Shown here: one piece after another, positions 44,058-57,373 of the stretch
Numbering within the stretch: position 1 is the stretch's first letter
Layout of the letters: every line of letters starts with the position of its first letter
Origin: Comamonas aquatica NBRC 14918
GTDB lineage: Bacteria; Pseudomonadota; Gammaproteobacteria; Burkholderiales; Burkholderiaceae_C
DNA length: 64,000 nucleotides
Direction: 5' to 3'
NCBI RefSeq assembly: GCF_000739875.1
Contig: NZ_BBJR01000037.1
Coordinates: 1-64,000, forward strand
The notes under the pieces: generated by a model
What the model was told of the DNA's origin: nothing
The model's database searches: none
What the model saw: the letters and a program-made list of their open reading frames with translations, nothing else
Position numbers and translations under genes: made by a program

Positions 44058-47000
44058 ATGACCCAAGGCCAGATCCGCATCCGTGGCGCACGCCAACACA
44101 ACCTGCAGAACGTGGATGTGGACATCCGCACGGGCGAATTGACCGTCGTCACCGGCCCCAGCGGCTCGGGCAAGTCCAGCCTGGTGTTCGACACCCTGTT
44201 TGCCGAAGGCCAGCGCCGCTACGTGGAAACCTTCAGCGCCTACGCGCGCCAGTTCCTGGACCGCATGGACAAGCCGGCCGTGGACCGCGTCGAAGGCGTG
44301 CCGCCGGCGATTGCCATCGACCAGACCAACCCGGTGCGCAACTCCCGTTCCACCGTGGGCACGATGACGGAGCTCAACGACCACCTCAAGCTGCTGTTCG
44401 CGCGCGCCGCCCACCTGTTCGACCGCCAGACCACCCTGCCCGTGCAGCACGACACGGCCGAGACCATCTTCGCCGCCCTGCAGCAGCGCTGCGAACAGGC
44501 CGGCGACCCACGCATTGCACTGACCTTCCCGGTCGAGCTGCCCGCCAACACCTCGCAGCAAGAAGTGGAGCAATGGCTGTCGGCCAGCGGTTTCACCAAG
44601 GTGCAGGCCGAGCGTGACGTCGAACGTGCCGCCCACGTCGAAGAGCCCGCCAAGGGCAAGAAGGCCAAGGCCGCGCCCCCCGAAAGCATCAAGGTGCTGG
44701 ACGTGGTGGCCGACCGCTTCCGCTTCAGTCGCGTGGAGCGCGCCCGGGCCATGGAGGCCATCGAGGTCGCCCTCAAGCGCGGCAACGGCCACCTGACCGT
44801 GTACGTCATGCCCGAAGCCGGCGAGGCTGAGACGTGGAAGTTCTCGCAGGGCCTGCACTGTCCCGAGAGCAACCTCAGCTACACCGCGCCCATGCCGTCG
44901 CTGTTCTCCTTCAACTCCGCCGTGGGTGCCTGCGACGCCTGCCGGGGTTTTGGCCGCGTGATTGGCGTGGACTGGGGCCTGGTGATTCCCAACGACAAGC
45001 TCACGCTGCGCACCGGGGCCATCAAGCCCATCCAGACGCCCGGCTGGAAGGAGATCCAGGACGACCTGATGCGCCACGCCGAGGCCGAAGGCATCCCGCG
45101 CGACATCGCCTGGAGCAAGCTGACCCCGGAACAGAAGCACTGGGTCATCGAAGGCTCACCGCTGTGGAAAGGCCAGTGGAACAAGCAGTGGTACGGCATC
45201 CGCCGCTTCTTCGAGTACCTGGAAACCAAGACCTACAAGATGCACATCCGCGTGCTGCTGTCCAAGTACCGCAGCTACACGGAATGCCCCACCTGCGCCG
45301 GCGCACGCCTGAAGACCGAAAGCCTGCTGTGGCGCATCGGCAGCAAGGCGCAGGCCGATGCGGTGCTGCCCCCTGCACAACGCTTTATGCCCACCGGTGT
45401 GGCCTGGAGCCGCGCGCAGCTCGAAGCCCTGCCCGGCCTGTGCCTGCACGACCTGATGCGCCTGCCCATCACGCGGCTGCGCAGCTTCTTCGACAGCCTG
45501 CACCTGGGCAACCAGACCGGGCTGGCCGAGGGAGAGCTGCAGGCGCTGAAGCTGCTGAACGAAGAGATCGGCACGCGCCTGAAATATTTGGTGGACGTGG
45601 GCATTGGCTACCTGACGCTGGACCGGCAAAGCCGCACCTTGAGTGGTGGCGAGGTGCAGCGCATCAACCTGACCACCGCGCTGGGCACCAGCCTGGTCAA
45701 CACCCTATTTGTGCTGGACGAGCCCAGCATCGGCCTGCACCCGCGCGACATGGAGCGCATCACCCAGGCCATGCACCGCCTGCGCGATGCCGGCAACACC
45801 CTGGTGGTGGTGGAGCACGACCCGGCCGTGATGTTTGCGGCCGACCGCATGATCGACATGGGCCCGGGCCCCGGTGCCAAGGGTGGGCAGATTGTGTTTG
45901 ACGGCACGCCCGAGGAACTCAAGCGCGCCGACACCCTGACCGGCGCCTACCTGGGCGGGCGCAAGCAGGTGGGCTTTGGCGTCAAGCGCATGGTGACCGA
46001 ATCCACCCCGCGCCTGATTCTGGAAGGCGCGCGCCAGCACAACCTCCAAAATTTGAACGTGGACTTCCCGCTGCAACGCCTGGTCACCATCACCGGCGTG
46101 TCGGGGTCAGGCAAATCCTCGCTGATCCAGGACATCCTGGCCCCGGCCCTGCTGCGCCACTTTGGCAAGCCCACCGACAGCCCCGGCGCGCACGACCGCC
46201 TGCTGGGCGCCGACCACCTGGCTGACGTGGTGTTTGTCGACCAGTCACCCATCGGCAAGACCGCACGCTCCAACCCCGTCTCGTACGTGGGTGCGTGGGA
46301 CAGCATTCGCGAGCTGTTTGCGCTCGCACCGCTGTCGGCCCAGCGCGGCTACACGGCCAGCAAGTTCAGCTTCAACAGCGGCGATGGCCGCTGCCCCACC
46401 TGCGGCGGCTCGGGCTTCGAGCATGTGGAGATGCAGTTCCTGTCCGACGTCTACCTGCGCTGCCCGGACTGCAACGGCAGCCGGTACCGTGCCGAGATTC
46501 TGGAAATCACCCTGGAGCGCGATGGCCGCAGCCTGAACGTGGCCGATGTGCTGGAGCTGACGGTGGCCGAAGCCGCCCAGCTGTTCCGCCAGGATGCCGA
46601 GGTCCTGCGTGCCCTGCAGCCTATCGTCGATGTGGGGCTGGAGTACGTGAAGCTGGGCCAGCCCGTGCCCACGCTGTCGGGCGGCGAAGCCCAGCGACTG
46701 AAGCTGGCGGGCTTTCTGGCCGAGGCGGCCAAGACCGCCTCCAAATCCAAGCAAAAGATTGCGCGCAAGGGCACGCTGTTCCTGTTCGACGAGCCGACCA
46801 CCGGCCTGCACTTTGAAGACATCGCCAAGCTGATGCGCGCGCTGCGCAAGCTGCTGGAGGCGGGCCACAGCCTGATCGTCATCGAGCACAACCTGGACGT
46901 GATCCGCGCCAGCGACTGGCTGATCGACCTAGGCCCCGAAGGGGGCGACGGCGGCGGCCAGATCGTGGCCCAGGGCACGCCCGAGGACGTGCGCCACGTC

Positions 47001-49988
47001 CCCGGATCACACACCGCGCAAGCACTGCGCGAGTACGACCTGGCCATGGGCGTGGGCGGCCAGCTGGTCGAAGAAGTGGCGCCCATGCTCTACAAAAAAG
47101 AGCTGTCAGCGCCCGCCCACAAAGCGCCAGCAGGCAAAAATGCCATTGAAATCGTCAACGCCCGCGAGCACAACCTCAAGGGCCTGAGCGTGGACATTCC
47201 GCGCGGCAAGTTCAATGTGGTGACCGGCGTGTCCGGCTCGGGCAAGTCCACGCTGGCGTTTGACATCCTGTTCAACGAAGGCCAGCGCCGCTACCTGGAA
47301 TCGCTGAACGCTTATGCGCGCTCCATCGTCCAGCCCGCGGGCCGGCCCGAGGTGGATGCCGTCTGGGGCATTCCGCCCACCGTGGCCATCGAGCAGCGCC
47401 TGTCGCGCGGCGGGCGCAAGTCCACCGTGGGCACGACCACCGAGGTCTGGCACTTCCTGCGCCTGCTCTACGTCAAGCTGGGCACACAGCACTGCATCCA
47501 CGACGGCGCCGCCGTGCAGCCGCAAACGCCCGAGCGCATTGCCGCCCAGTTGCTGACCCAGTTCAAGGGCCAGCACATCGGCCTGCTGGCCCCGCTGGTG
47601 GTGCACCGCAAGGGCGTGTACACCGAACTGGCCGACTGGGCCCGCCCCAAGGGCTACACGCACCTGCGCGTGGACGGCGCCTTCCTGCCCACCACGGGCT
47701 TCCCGCGCCTGGACCGCTTCAAGGAACACACCCTCGAGCTGCCCGTGGCCAGCGTCAAGGTCACGGCGGCCAACGAAAAAGAGCTGCGCGCGCAGTTGGC
47801 CAAGACGCTGGAGATCGGCAAGGGCGTGGTCCATGTGCTGTCCGGCATCGACACCCTGGAGGCCGCCATCGCCGCCCCCGGCCAAGGCCTGGGCGTGGGC
47901 ACGCTGCAGGTGTTCTCTACCCAGCGCGCCTGCCCGGTCTGCGCCACCAGCTATGCCGAGCTGGAGCCCAGCCTGTTCAGCTACAACAGCAAGCACGGCT
48001 GGTGCCCCGACTGCGTGGGCACGGGCGTGAAGCTGACCAAGGAGCAGCGCAAGGTCTACGACGACAGCACGCTGGCCGAAGACAACCGCGGCCGCGAACT
48101 GACGCTGACCGCCAACGAAGTCGAAGACCTGGAGGAATGCACCTGCCCGACCTGCGAGGGCACACGCCTGAACGCCCGCGCCCGCGCGGTGCGCTTCCAC
48201 GGCAAAACCATCACCGAGCTGGCCCACCTGTCGGTCAGCGCGCTGCGCCAGTGGTTCCAGGAACTGACGACGACCGGCCGCGAAACCGACATCGCGCGCG
48301 ACCTGCTGCCGGAAATCCTGGGCCGCCTGGAATTCCTGGAAGAAGTCGGGCTGAACTACCTGACCCTGGACCGGGGCGCGCCCACGCTGTCCGGTGGTGA
48401 GGCGCAGCGCATCCGCCTGGCGGCGCAGCTGGGCAGCAACCTGCAGGGCGTGTGCTATGTACTGGACGAACCCACCATCGGCCTGCATGCGCGCGACAAC
48501 CACATCCTGCTCAACGCCCTGCACAAGCTGGGCGACAAGGGCAACACCCTGGTGGTGGTGGAGCACGACGAAGACACCATCCGCCGGGCCGACCATGTGA
48601 TCGACATCGGCCCCAGCGCCGGCAAGCGCGGTGGCCAGCTGGTGGCTCAGGGCACGCCGGCCGACATCATGGCCGCCGCCGATTCGCAAACCGGCCGCTA
48701 CCTGCTGCACGCCATGCGCCACCCCTACCAGGCGCGCCGTGCAGTGCATGGCGTGGCGGATGCAGCCGCTATCCAATCAGAAGCTGCCAGCGCAGATGCA
48801 GCCAGCGCAAAACCCAAAAACCGCACCAAAAAGCAGATCGCAGCCGATGCGGCCGCCGCCTTGGCTGCCGACAGCGCGGCCCTGAATGCCGAACTGGCCA
48901 ACCCCCGCAAAGCCACCGGCCCGCTGCACTGGCTGGTGGTGAATGGCGCGAACCTGCACAACCTGCAGGACATCGAGGCCAGCGTGCCCCTCCAGCGTCT
49001 GGTGGCCATCACCGGCGTGTCCGGCTCCGGCAAATCCACGCTGGCGCGCGATGTGCTGCTGACCAATGTGGCCGACCTCGTCAGCCAGCGCGCCACCAAG
49101 GCAGGCCGCGAAGCGGCACAAGCGGGCCAGACGCCAACGCTGGTCGGCTGTGAAGCCGTCTGGGGCACGGAAGCCATCGACCGCGTGCTGGAGGTGGACC
49201 AGACGCCGATCGGCAAGACCCCGCGCAGCTGCCCCGCCACCTACATCGGTTTCTGGGACACCATCCGCAAGCTGTTTGCCGATACTTTGGAGGCCAAGGC
49301 CCGTGGTTACGGCGCGGGGCGCTTCAGTTTCAATACCGGCGAAGGCCGCTGCCCGGCCTGTGAAGGCCAGGGCATGCGCACCATCGAGATGAGCTTCCTG
49401 CCCGATGTGAAGGTGCCCTGCGAAACCTGCCACGGCGCGCGCTTCAACCCCGAGACGCTGGCCGTCACCTGGCGCGGCAAGAGCATTGGCGATGTGCTGC
49501 AGATGGAGGTGGACGAGGCCGTGGAGTTCTTTGCCTCCATGCCCAGCATCGCCCACCCGCTGCAGCTGCTCAAGGACGTGGGCCTGGGCTATCTGACGCT
49601 GGGCCAGCCCTCGCCCACGCTGAGCGGCGGCGAGGCCCAGCGCATCAAGCTGGTGACCGAGCTGACCAAGGTGCGCGACGACATCACCAAGCGCGGCAAC
49701 AAGGCGCCCCACACCCTGTACGTGCTGGATGAGCCCACGTTGGGCCTGCACATGGCCGACGTGGACAAGCTGATCCGCGTGCTGCACCGCCTGGTGGACG
49801 GCGGCCACAGCGTGATCGTCATCGAGCACGACCTGGACGTCATCGCCGAGGCCGACTGGATCATCGACCTGGGCCCCGAAGGCGGCAGCGGTGGTGGCCG
49901 CATCGTGGCCGCTGGCACCCCCGAAGAGGTGGTGGCCTTGGGCACGCACACCGGGCAAGCAATACAGTCAGTGCTTGCACGCACTTAA
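44058..49988 (+). CDS. uvrA: Double-length UvrA (two UvrA copies in one protein)
   Basis: 1976 residues, about twice normal UvrA, with four ABC ATPase cassettes. Copy 1 (about 1-1010) and copy 2 (about 1028-1976) each have two Walker A loops ([27 protein letters not shown] twice), LSGGE signatures and [16 protein letters not shown]-type Walker B boxes. Copy 2 has both zinc fingers intact (CPVC/CPDC and CPAC/CETC). Copy 1 keeps the second (CPTC/CPDC) but in the first only one Cys (268) stands where CxxC is expected, before CDAC at 291-294. UvrA finds bulky DNA damage as a dimer; here one chain could act as the dimer. The linkers at 1012-1028 and about 1573-1588 match the dispersed repeat. The usual UvrA partner ssb is not adjacent, so this may be a paralogue beside a standard UvrA. 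Confidence 0.93.
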   Translation: MTQGQIRIRGARQHNLQNVDVDIRTGELTVVTGPSGSGKSSLVFDTLFAEGQRRYVETFSAYARQFLDRMDKPAVDRVEGVPPAIAIDQTNPVRNSRSTVGTMTELNDHLKLLFARAAHLFDRQTTLPVQHDTAETIFAALQQRCEQAGDPRIALTFPVELPANTSQQEVEQWLSASGFTKVQAERDVERAAHVEEPAKGKKAKAAPPESIKVLDVVADRFRFSRVERARAMEAIEVALKRGNGHLTVYVMPEAGEAETWKFSQGLHCPESNLSYTAPMPSLFSFNSAVGACDACRGFGRVIGVDWGLVIPNDKLTLRTGAIKPIQTPGWKEIQDDLMRHAEAEGIPRDIAWSKLTPEQKHWVIEGSPLWKGQWNKQWYGIRRFFEYLETKTYKMHIRVLLSKYRSYTECPTCAGARLKTESLLWRIGSKAQADAVLPPAQRFMPTGVAWSRAQLEALPGLCLHDLMRLPITRLRSFFDSLHLGNQTGLAEGELQALKLLNEEIGTRLKYLVDVGIGYLTLDRQSRTLSGGEVQRINLTTALGTSLVNTLFVLDEPSIGLHPRDMERITQAMHRLRDAGNTLVVVEHDPAVMFAADRMIDMGPGPGAKGGQIVFDGTPEELKRADTLTGAYLGGRKQVGFGVKRMVTESTPRLILEGARQHNLQNLNVDFPLQRLVTITGVSGSGKSSLIQDILAPALLRHFGKPTDSPGAHDRLLGADHLADVVFVDQSPIGKTARSNPVSYVGAWDSIRELFALAPLSAQRGYTASKFSFNSGDGRCPTCGGSGFEHVEMQFLSDVYLRCPDCNGSRYRAEILEITLERDGRSLNVADVLELTVAEAAQLFRQDAEVLRALQPIVDVGLEYVKLGQPVPTLSGGEAQRLKLAGFLAEAAKTASKSKQKIARKGTLFLFDEPTTGLHFEDIAKLMRALRKLLEAGHSLIVIEHNLDVIRASDWLIDLGPEGGDGGGQIVAQGTPEDVRHVPGSHTAQALREYDLAMGVGGQLVEEVAPMLYKKELSAPAHKAPAGKNAIEIVNAREHNLKGLSVDIPRGKFNVVTGVSGSGKSTLAFDILFNEGQRRYLESLNAYARSIVQPAGRPEVDAVWGIPPTVAIEQRLSRGGRKSTVGTTTEVWHFLRLLYVKLGTQHCIHDGAAVQPQTPERIAAQLLTQFKGQHIGLLAPLVVHRKGVYTELADWARPKGYTHLRVDGAFLPTTGFPRLDRFKEHTLELPVASVKVTAANEKELRAQLAKTLEIGKGVVHVLSGIDTLEAAIAAPGQGLGVGTLQVFSTQRACPVCATSYAELEPSLFSYNSKHGWCPDCVGTGVKLTKEQRKVYDDSTLAEDNRGRELTLTANEVEDLEECTCPTCEGTRLNARARAVRFHGKTITELAHLSVSALRQWFQELTTTGRETDIARDLLPEILGRLEFLEEVGLNYLTLDRGAPTLSGGEAQRIRLAAQLGSNLQGVCYVLDEPTIGLHARDNHILLNALHKLGDKGNTLVVVEHDEDTIRRADHVIDIGPSAGKRGGQLVAQGTPADIMAAADSQTGRYLLHAMRHPYQARRAVHGVADAAAIQSEAASADAASAKPKNRTKKQIAADAAAALAADSAALNAELANPRKATGPLHWLVVNGANLHNLQDIEASVPLQRLVAITGVSGSGKSTLARDVLLTNVADLVSQRATKAGREAAQAGQTPTLVGCEAVWGTEAIDRVLEVDQTPIGKTPRSCPATYIGFWDTIRKLFADTLEAKARGYGAGRFSFNTGEGRCPACEGQGMRTIEMSFLPDVKVPCETCHGARFNPETLAVTWRGKSIGDVLQMEVDEAVEFFASMPSIAHPLQLLKDVGLGYLTLGQPSPTLSGGEAQRIKLVTELTKVRDDITKRGNKAPHTLYVLDEPTLGLHMADVDKLIRVLHRLVDGGHSVIVIEHDLDVIAEADWIIDLGPEGGSGGGRIVAAGTPEEVVALGTHTGQAIQSVLART
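47093..47142 (+). repeat. Dispersed repeat-like segment encoding the linker between the two UvrA copies
   Basis: AAAAAAGAGCTGTCAGCGCC, then a short centre and AAAGCGCCAGCAGGCAAAAA: the arms and the flanking A-runs match the layout of the intergenic copies at 61410 and 24216, but the match is degenerate. In frame it gives [16 protein letters not shown]. Confidence 0.5.
48776..48812 (+). repeat. Dispersed repeat arm inside uvrA (linker before the last ATPase domain)
   Basis: AGCTGCCAGCGCAGATGC (48782-48799) matches AGCTGCCAGCGCAGGTGC of the intergenic copy at 24220-24237 at 17 of 18 bases. It encodes an Ala/Ser-rich linker, [10 protein letters not shown]. Confidence 0.6.
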
Positions 49989-50005
49989 CCCCACCAGGAG
50001 CCAGC

Positions 50006-50584
50006 ATGAGCGAGGCCAAGTCTTACTACGTTTACGCACTCAAAGACCCTCGCTCATCGCCCGCCCAGGCTTTTTATATCGGCAAAGGTACGGGCACCCG
50101 CTCCTCTAACCACCTGCTCCAACCTGACACCACCCGCAAGGGTCTGCGCATTCAGGCCATTGTGGAAAGCGGGGCAAAGGTACTGGTCGAAGTACTGGTG
50201 CAGCACTTGACTGAAGCAGAGTCACTCAAGATTGAAGCAGAGTTGATAGCCGCGTTCGGCACCGAAGACAGTGGTGGCCCGTTGACCAACAGCGTGATGC
50301 CATCAGGCTTATCGCGCAAACAGCGCACGGCGATCACGGTACCGACGGGTGCCCAAGAACGCGCGCAGATGGGGCTGAGTTTGCTCAAAGAAGCTGTGTT
50401 GAACTTTGTGCGCGCCAATCCCCAAGGGGTGAGCAATTCAGACGTTGCCAGCTTGCTGGGTCTGCGCAGCGATTACGGCGGCGGCTCCAAAGATTACTTG
50501 TCGTACAGCATCTTGGGACTGCTGATGCGGGAAGGCAAAGTCGAGCGTGTCGCGGGCAGCAAACGCCATATCTCGCGCGTCTAA
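50006..50584 (+). CDS. GIY-YIG nuclease-domain protein with C-terminal winged-helix-like domain
   Basis: 192 residues. The N-terminal GIY-YIG pair is seen as YYVYALKD then AFYIGKGTGTR, close to the LEM-3/ANKLE1-like branch; the later Glu in KIEAELIAAFG may be the metal ligand. Residues 125-190 (NSDVASLLGL, SYSILGLLMREGKVERV) look like a winged helix. Base composition is lower in GC than in neighbours, which suggests acquisition. It starts 17 bp after uvrA with AGGAG before the ATG, so it is probably co-transcribed. Function unknown; UvrC, the classic partner in excision repair, also has a GIY-YIG domain. Confidence 0.82.
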   Translation: MSEAKSYYVYALKDPRSSPAQAFYIGKGTGTRSSNHLLQPDTTRKGLRIQAIVESGAKVLVEVLVQHLTEAESLKIEAELIAAFGTEDSGGPLTNSVMPSGLSRKQRTAITVPTGAQERAQMGLSLLKEAVLNFVRANPQGVSNSDVASLLGLRSDYGGGSKDYLSYSILGLLMREGKVERVAGSKRHISRV

Positions 50585-50743
50585 CTAAGACGGCAGACAC
50601 CTGCACGACACGGTGCAAGGGATAACCCCCTGACCGTTGATTGCCCTTCATTTCTATAGTTCAAATGTCACCTTTTTATCAAGAAGATGACATTCAGGGA
50701 GAGGCGGCACCGCTGCCCATACAACAAAGAAATGGAGACACCA

Positions 50744-51733
50744 ATGGCAAGCATTGCCCACTTCCAGCGCAGCGCATGGACCATCGTTTTGGCCTTCGGC
50801 AGCGTGGCGTTCACCACCCACAGCCAGGCCCAAGACAGCTCCGCCAACTGGCCCACCAAGGCGATCAAAGTGACGGTCCCTTACACCCCTGGTGGCTCCA
50901 CCGACATCGTCAGCCGCACCGTGTTCGAGGCCGTGGGCAAGCGCCTGGGCCAACCCGTGGTGATCGAGAACAAGCCCGGCGCCAACAGCACCATCGGCGT
51001 GACGCAGACAGCGCGCGCACCGGCCGATGGCTACAACTTCGTCAGCGTGCTGGCCGCGTACACGGTCAACATGTCGCTGTACAAGAAGCTGCCCTACCAG
51101 CCCAGCGACCTGGTGGCCGTCAGCCATGTGGCCGACCTGCCCATGTTCCTGTTCGCGGCCAACAAGCTGCCGGTGAAGAACGCCAAGGAACTGGCCGAGT
51201 ACGGCAAGAAGCAGCCGCTGAACTACGCCTCCAGCGGCACCGGCGCCAGCGCCCACATGATCGGCGCGCGCTGGGCCCAGGAAAACGGGCTGAATGCCCA
51301 GCACGTGCCCTACAACGGCAGCGCCCCCATCCTGGCCGACCTGATGAGCGGCCAGGTCGACATGCTGTTCGACCCCGCCCTGGTGCCCATGCCCCACGCC
51401 AAGAGCGGCAAGATCAAGGTGCTGGCCGTGGCGTCGAAGCAGCGCTGGCCCGGTGAGCCCGACATCCCCACCATGGAGGAAGCGGGCTTCCCCGGCTTTG
51501 TGATGAACTCCTGGGTTGGCGTGCTGGCGCCCAAGGGCACGCCCCAGCCCATCGTCGACAAGCTGTCCAAGACCATCGCCGAGGCCGTGCAGTCGCCCGA
51601 GGTCAAGGCCAAGCTGACGCAGCTGGGCTTTGGCGCCATCGGCAGCACGCCCGCGCAGTTCCAGCAGCTGATCGACCAGGACACGGCCATGTACAAGGCC
51701 GTGATCACCAAGGCCCAGGTCAGCATCGACTGA
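50744..51733 (+). CDS. Bug-family periplasmic solute-binding protein (tripartite tricarboxylate transporter type)
   Basis: 329 residues. The signal peptide ends near THSQAQ. The mature part shows VPYTPGGSTDIVSR and ENKPGANSTIG, the two ligand loops of Bug proteins, and LNYASSGTGASAHM. These bind carboxylates or other small organics. No TctAB membrane genes are adjacent, which is common for Bug orphans in Comamonadaceae. The ATG at 50744 has GGAG before it; the frame runs further upstream but without a signal peptide. Confidence 0.92.
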   Translation: MASIAHFQRSAWTIVLAFGSVAFTTHSQAQDSSANWPTKAIKVTVPYTPGGSTDIVSRTVFEAVGKRLGQPVVIENKPGANSTIGVTQTARAPADGYNFVSVLAAYTVNMSLYKKLPYQPSDLVAVSHVADLPMFLFAANKLPVKNAKELAEYGKKQPLNYASSGTGASAHMIGARWAQENGLNAQHVPYNGSAPILADLMSGQVDMLFDPALVPMPHAKSGKIKVLAVASKQRWPGEPDIPTMEEAGFPGFVMNSWVGVLAPKGTPQPIVDKLSKTIAEAVQSPEVKAKLTQLGFGAIGSTPAQFQQLIDQDTAMYKAVITKAQVSID

Positions 51734-51749
51734 GCACGGCCCCGCCGAC

Positions 51750-51790
51750 AAAAAAGCCCGCATGGCCTGTCGCCTGCGGGCTTTCTTATT
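51750..51790 (+). terminator. Rho-independent terminator after the Bug gene
   Basis: Arms AGCCCGCA and TGCGGGCT with a 12-base loop, followed by TTCTTATTTC. A second small dyad TCAGTT-GAA-AACTGA lies at 51835-51849. Confidence 0.8.
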
Positions 51791-51872
51791 TCAGGAGCAG
51801 TTACCGCTTGTCCTGGCTGAATTTCAGAAGCTTTTCAGTTGAAAACTGAGTAACAACGCGTGCCAAACGCTC

Positions 51873-52667
51873 TTATTTTGCAAGCAGGTGGTCTGCCAGC
51901 TGCACAAAGCCATCGCCGCGCTCGGCCGTGGTCACATAGCGCGGCAGGTGCTGCAACTGGGGCACGAAACGCGCGATGTTGGCCACGCCCACACTGTGGG
52001 GCATGTGCTGGAACATCAGCTGGTCGTTGGTCGAGTCGCCGATGTAGACCCACTGGCCCAGCGTCGCGTCCAGGTCGATGCCGAACAGGCTCTGCACGAT
52101 CCAGCGTGCGCCTTCCAGCTTGTTGTGGTCGCCAAACCAGCCGTTGATGTGGATGGAGCTGACGGTGGCGTTCATGCCCGCGTCGCGCATGATGGCCACG
52201 CAGGCGTCGATTTGCGCCTGCGACAAGGTGGTGAACTCGCTGTGGTCCACGGCGATGTCGCACTCGCGCCCATGCGAATCGGTGGCGCGCTGCGCGCCGG
52301 GCACCTGCTGCTCGATCTGCGCCAGCACCTCCTGCATCTTGGCAAAGTTGTGCACGCGCGTGTCGTCGTCCTGCTGGTAGAGCTTGTCCAGCCCGCCCCG
52401 GTCGTTGCGGCGCAGGGCCACGGCGCCGTTCTCGGCGACGATGGCCTCCACCGGCCAGGCGCGCGCAAACGGCACGCTCCAGCCCACGGGGCGGCCGGTG
52501 ATGGGCACCACCTTCAGGCCCGCGGCCTGCAGGCGGCCGATGGCGGCCACCACGTGCACAGGCACCACGCCCTCGGTGGTCAGCGTGTCATCGATGTCGG
52601 TCAGCACGCCCAGCAGGTTCGCGGGCACCGGCAGTTCAGACAAGGGGCGCAGAAATTCTTGGCTCAC
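51873..52667 (-). CDS. HAD superfamily IIB phosphatase
   Basis: 264 residues. Motif I reads LTDIDDTLT, motif II PITGRP, and the last acidic motif IYIGDSTND. The type IIB cap (about 90-190) resembles sucrose-phosphate and mannosyl-3-phosphoglycerate phosphatases. The substrate is not known. It lies downstream of prfC on the same strand, with a hairpin upstream (52687-52705). Confidence 0.88.
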   Translation of the reverse strand: MSQEFLRPLSELPVPANLLGVLTDIDDTLTTEGVVPVHVVAAIGRLQAAGLKVVPITGRPVGWSVPFARAWPVEAIVAENGAVALRRNDRGGLDKLYQQDDDTRVHNFAKMQEVLAQIEQQVPGAQRATDSHGRECDIAVDHSEFTTLSQAQIDACVAIMRDAGMNATVSSIHINGWFGDHNKLEGARWIVQSLFGIDLDATLGQWVYIGDSTNDQLMFQHMPHSVGVANIARFVPQLQHLPRYVTTAERGDGFVQLADHLLAK

Positions 52668-52686
52668 AGCAAACTCTCAACAACCA

Positions 52687-52705
52687 ACCCGTGCCAGGCA
52701 CGGGT
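52687..52705. other. Perfect hairpin upstream of the HAD gene
   Basis: Arms ACCCGTGCC and GGCACGGGT are separated by one base, 20 bp before the HAD start. There is no T-run, so its role (mRNA end after prfC or an operator) is open. The rest of the 166-bp gap shows nothing I recognise. Confidence 0.5.
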
Positions 52706-52833
52706 GAGATCAAACACAGCGTAGAAATCCGTAGCGGCCAGCGCAGCGGTGCAGGCGAGGCGCCGGATCGAAGACAGTCGCAGCGCTACGGCGAGATTCG
52801 GCAACGACGCATGCAGGCCGCTAGTGATTTCAA

Positions 52834-54462
<1,629 letters not shown>

Positions 54463-54688
54463 TGGTCGGGGACGGGTTCGGTCGTGGCGGCGGCCACGCG
54501 TTTGCGACAAAGGGCCGCAAGCGCAGCAGTGCGCAGCGGGCCTCTCAAGGTAAAGAGGGTCGATTTTAAGGGAAAGCACGAAACTCCACCGGCCCCGGAG
54601 AATGCGCGCCCACGGCGTCCGTGGCCCACCCCGCAAGGCGGGACAGCCCCAATGCCCAGCCGTGCGCGTGGCCCGCAGACTGGCCGGC

Positions 54689-55369
54689 ATGCACCTGCTT
54701 GCCCACCTCCATCCGCTGCAATGGGCCATGGCCCTGTGCGCCCTGCTGGCCATGCTGGCCGGCCACCTCGGGCCCTTCGCCGCCTATGCCCTGCTCAAAC
54801 CCCTGCCGCTGCTGCTGTGCCTGGCCCTGGTCTGGCGGCGCGCCGACCGCCACGGCCAGCCCGTGGCCACCCGCTGGCTGCTGGCCGGCCTGGCGCTGAG
54901 CCTGCTGGGCGATGTCTGCCTGCTGTCCGGGCAGGGCTTTCTCGCCGGCCTGGCGGCCTTCCTGCTGGCCCACGGCTGCTACATCGTGCTGTTCCACCGG
55001 GGCCTGCCGTGGCTGCCGCACCGCCCGGCCCTGCTGGCGGTGCTGGCCTGCGCCGCGCTGGTCTACGGCCACCTGGCGACACACGGCCTGCCCGCCGACA
55101 TGCGCCTGCCCGTGGCCGCCTATGTGCTGGTGATTGCCGGCATGGCGGCCCAGGCCATCGGCCGCGCCCAGGTGCTGTGCAGCCCGAGCGCACGCTGTGT
55201 GGCCTGGGGCGCACTGAGCTTCATGGTCAGCGACAGCATCCTGGCGATCGACCGCTTCGTGCAGCCCCTGCCCGCCGCCACCGTGTGGGTGCTGGGCAGC
55301 TATTACCTGGCCCAGGGGCTGATCGTGCACGGCATGCTGCAGGTGCTGCGCGTGCCACAGACAAAATAA
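54689..55369 (+). CDS. YhhN/TMEM86-like lysoplasmalogenase family membrane protein
   Basis: 226 residues, about eight membrane helices. The signatures KPLPLLLCLALVW, LSLLGDVCLL, SFMVSDSILA and YYLAQGLIV are the conserved YhhN blocks. Animal TMEM86B cleaves lysoplasmalogen; in bacteria the substrate is unsettled. The ATG at 54689 is the first Met that makes the helices start properly. It is divergent from prfC. Confidence 0.87.
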   Translation: MHLLAHLHPLQWAMALCALLAMLAGHLGPFAAYALLKPLPLLLCLALVWRRADRHGQPVATRWLLAGLALSLLGDVCLLSGQGFLAGLAAFLLAHGCYIVLFHRGLPWLPHRPALLAVLACAALVYGHLATHGLPADMRLPVAAYVLVIAGMAAQAIGRAQVLCSPSARCVAWGALSFMVSDSILAIDRFVQPLPAATVWVLGSYYLAQGLIVHGMLQVLRVPQTK

Positions 55370-55410
55370 GAGCACCCTGCGCAGGCAGGACGGGCGCTAT
55401 CGGCCAAAAA
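55362..55410. repeat. Degenerate dispersed repeat between the YhhN-like and ABC genes
   Basis: AAATAAGAGCACCCTGCGCAGG and CGGGCGCTATCGGCCAAAAA have the arm order and A-rich flanks of the other copies but low identity. It lies between converging genes. Weak call. Confidence 0.35.
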
Positions 55411-55412
55411 CA

Positions 55413-56132
<720 letters not shown>

Positions 56133-56137
56133 GGGGG

Positions 56138-57372
<1,235 letters not shown>

Positions 57373-57373
<1 letters not shown>

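Noticed and set aside
44058-49988. Two separate uvrA genes with a missed stop between them
   Set aside because: The frame is open through the junction and the linker is in frame; no stop or ribosome site with a good start was seen at copy 2.
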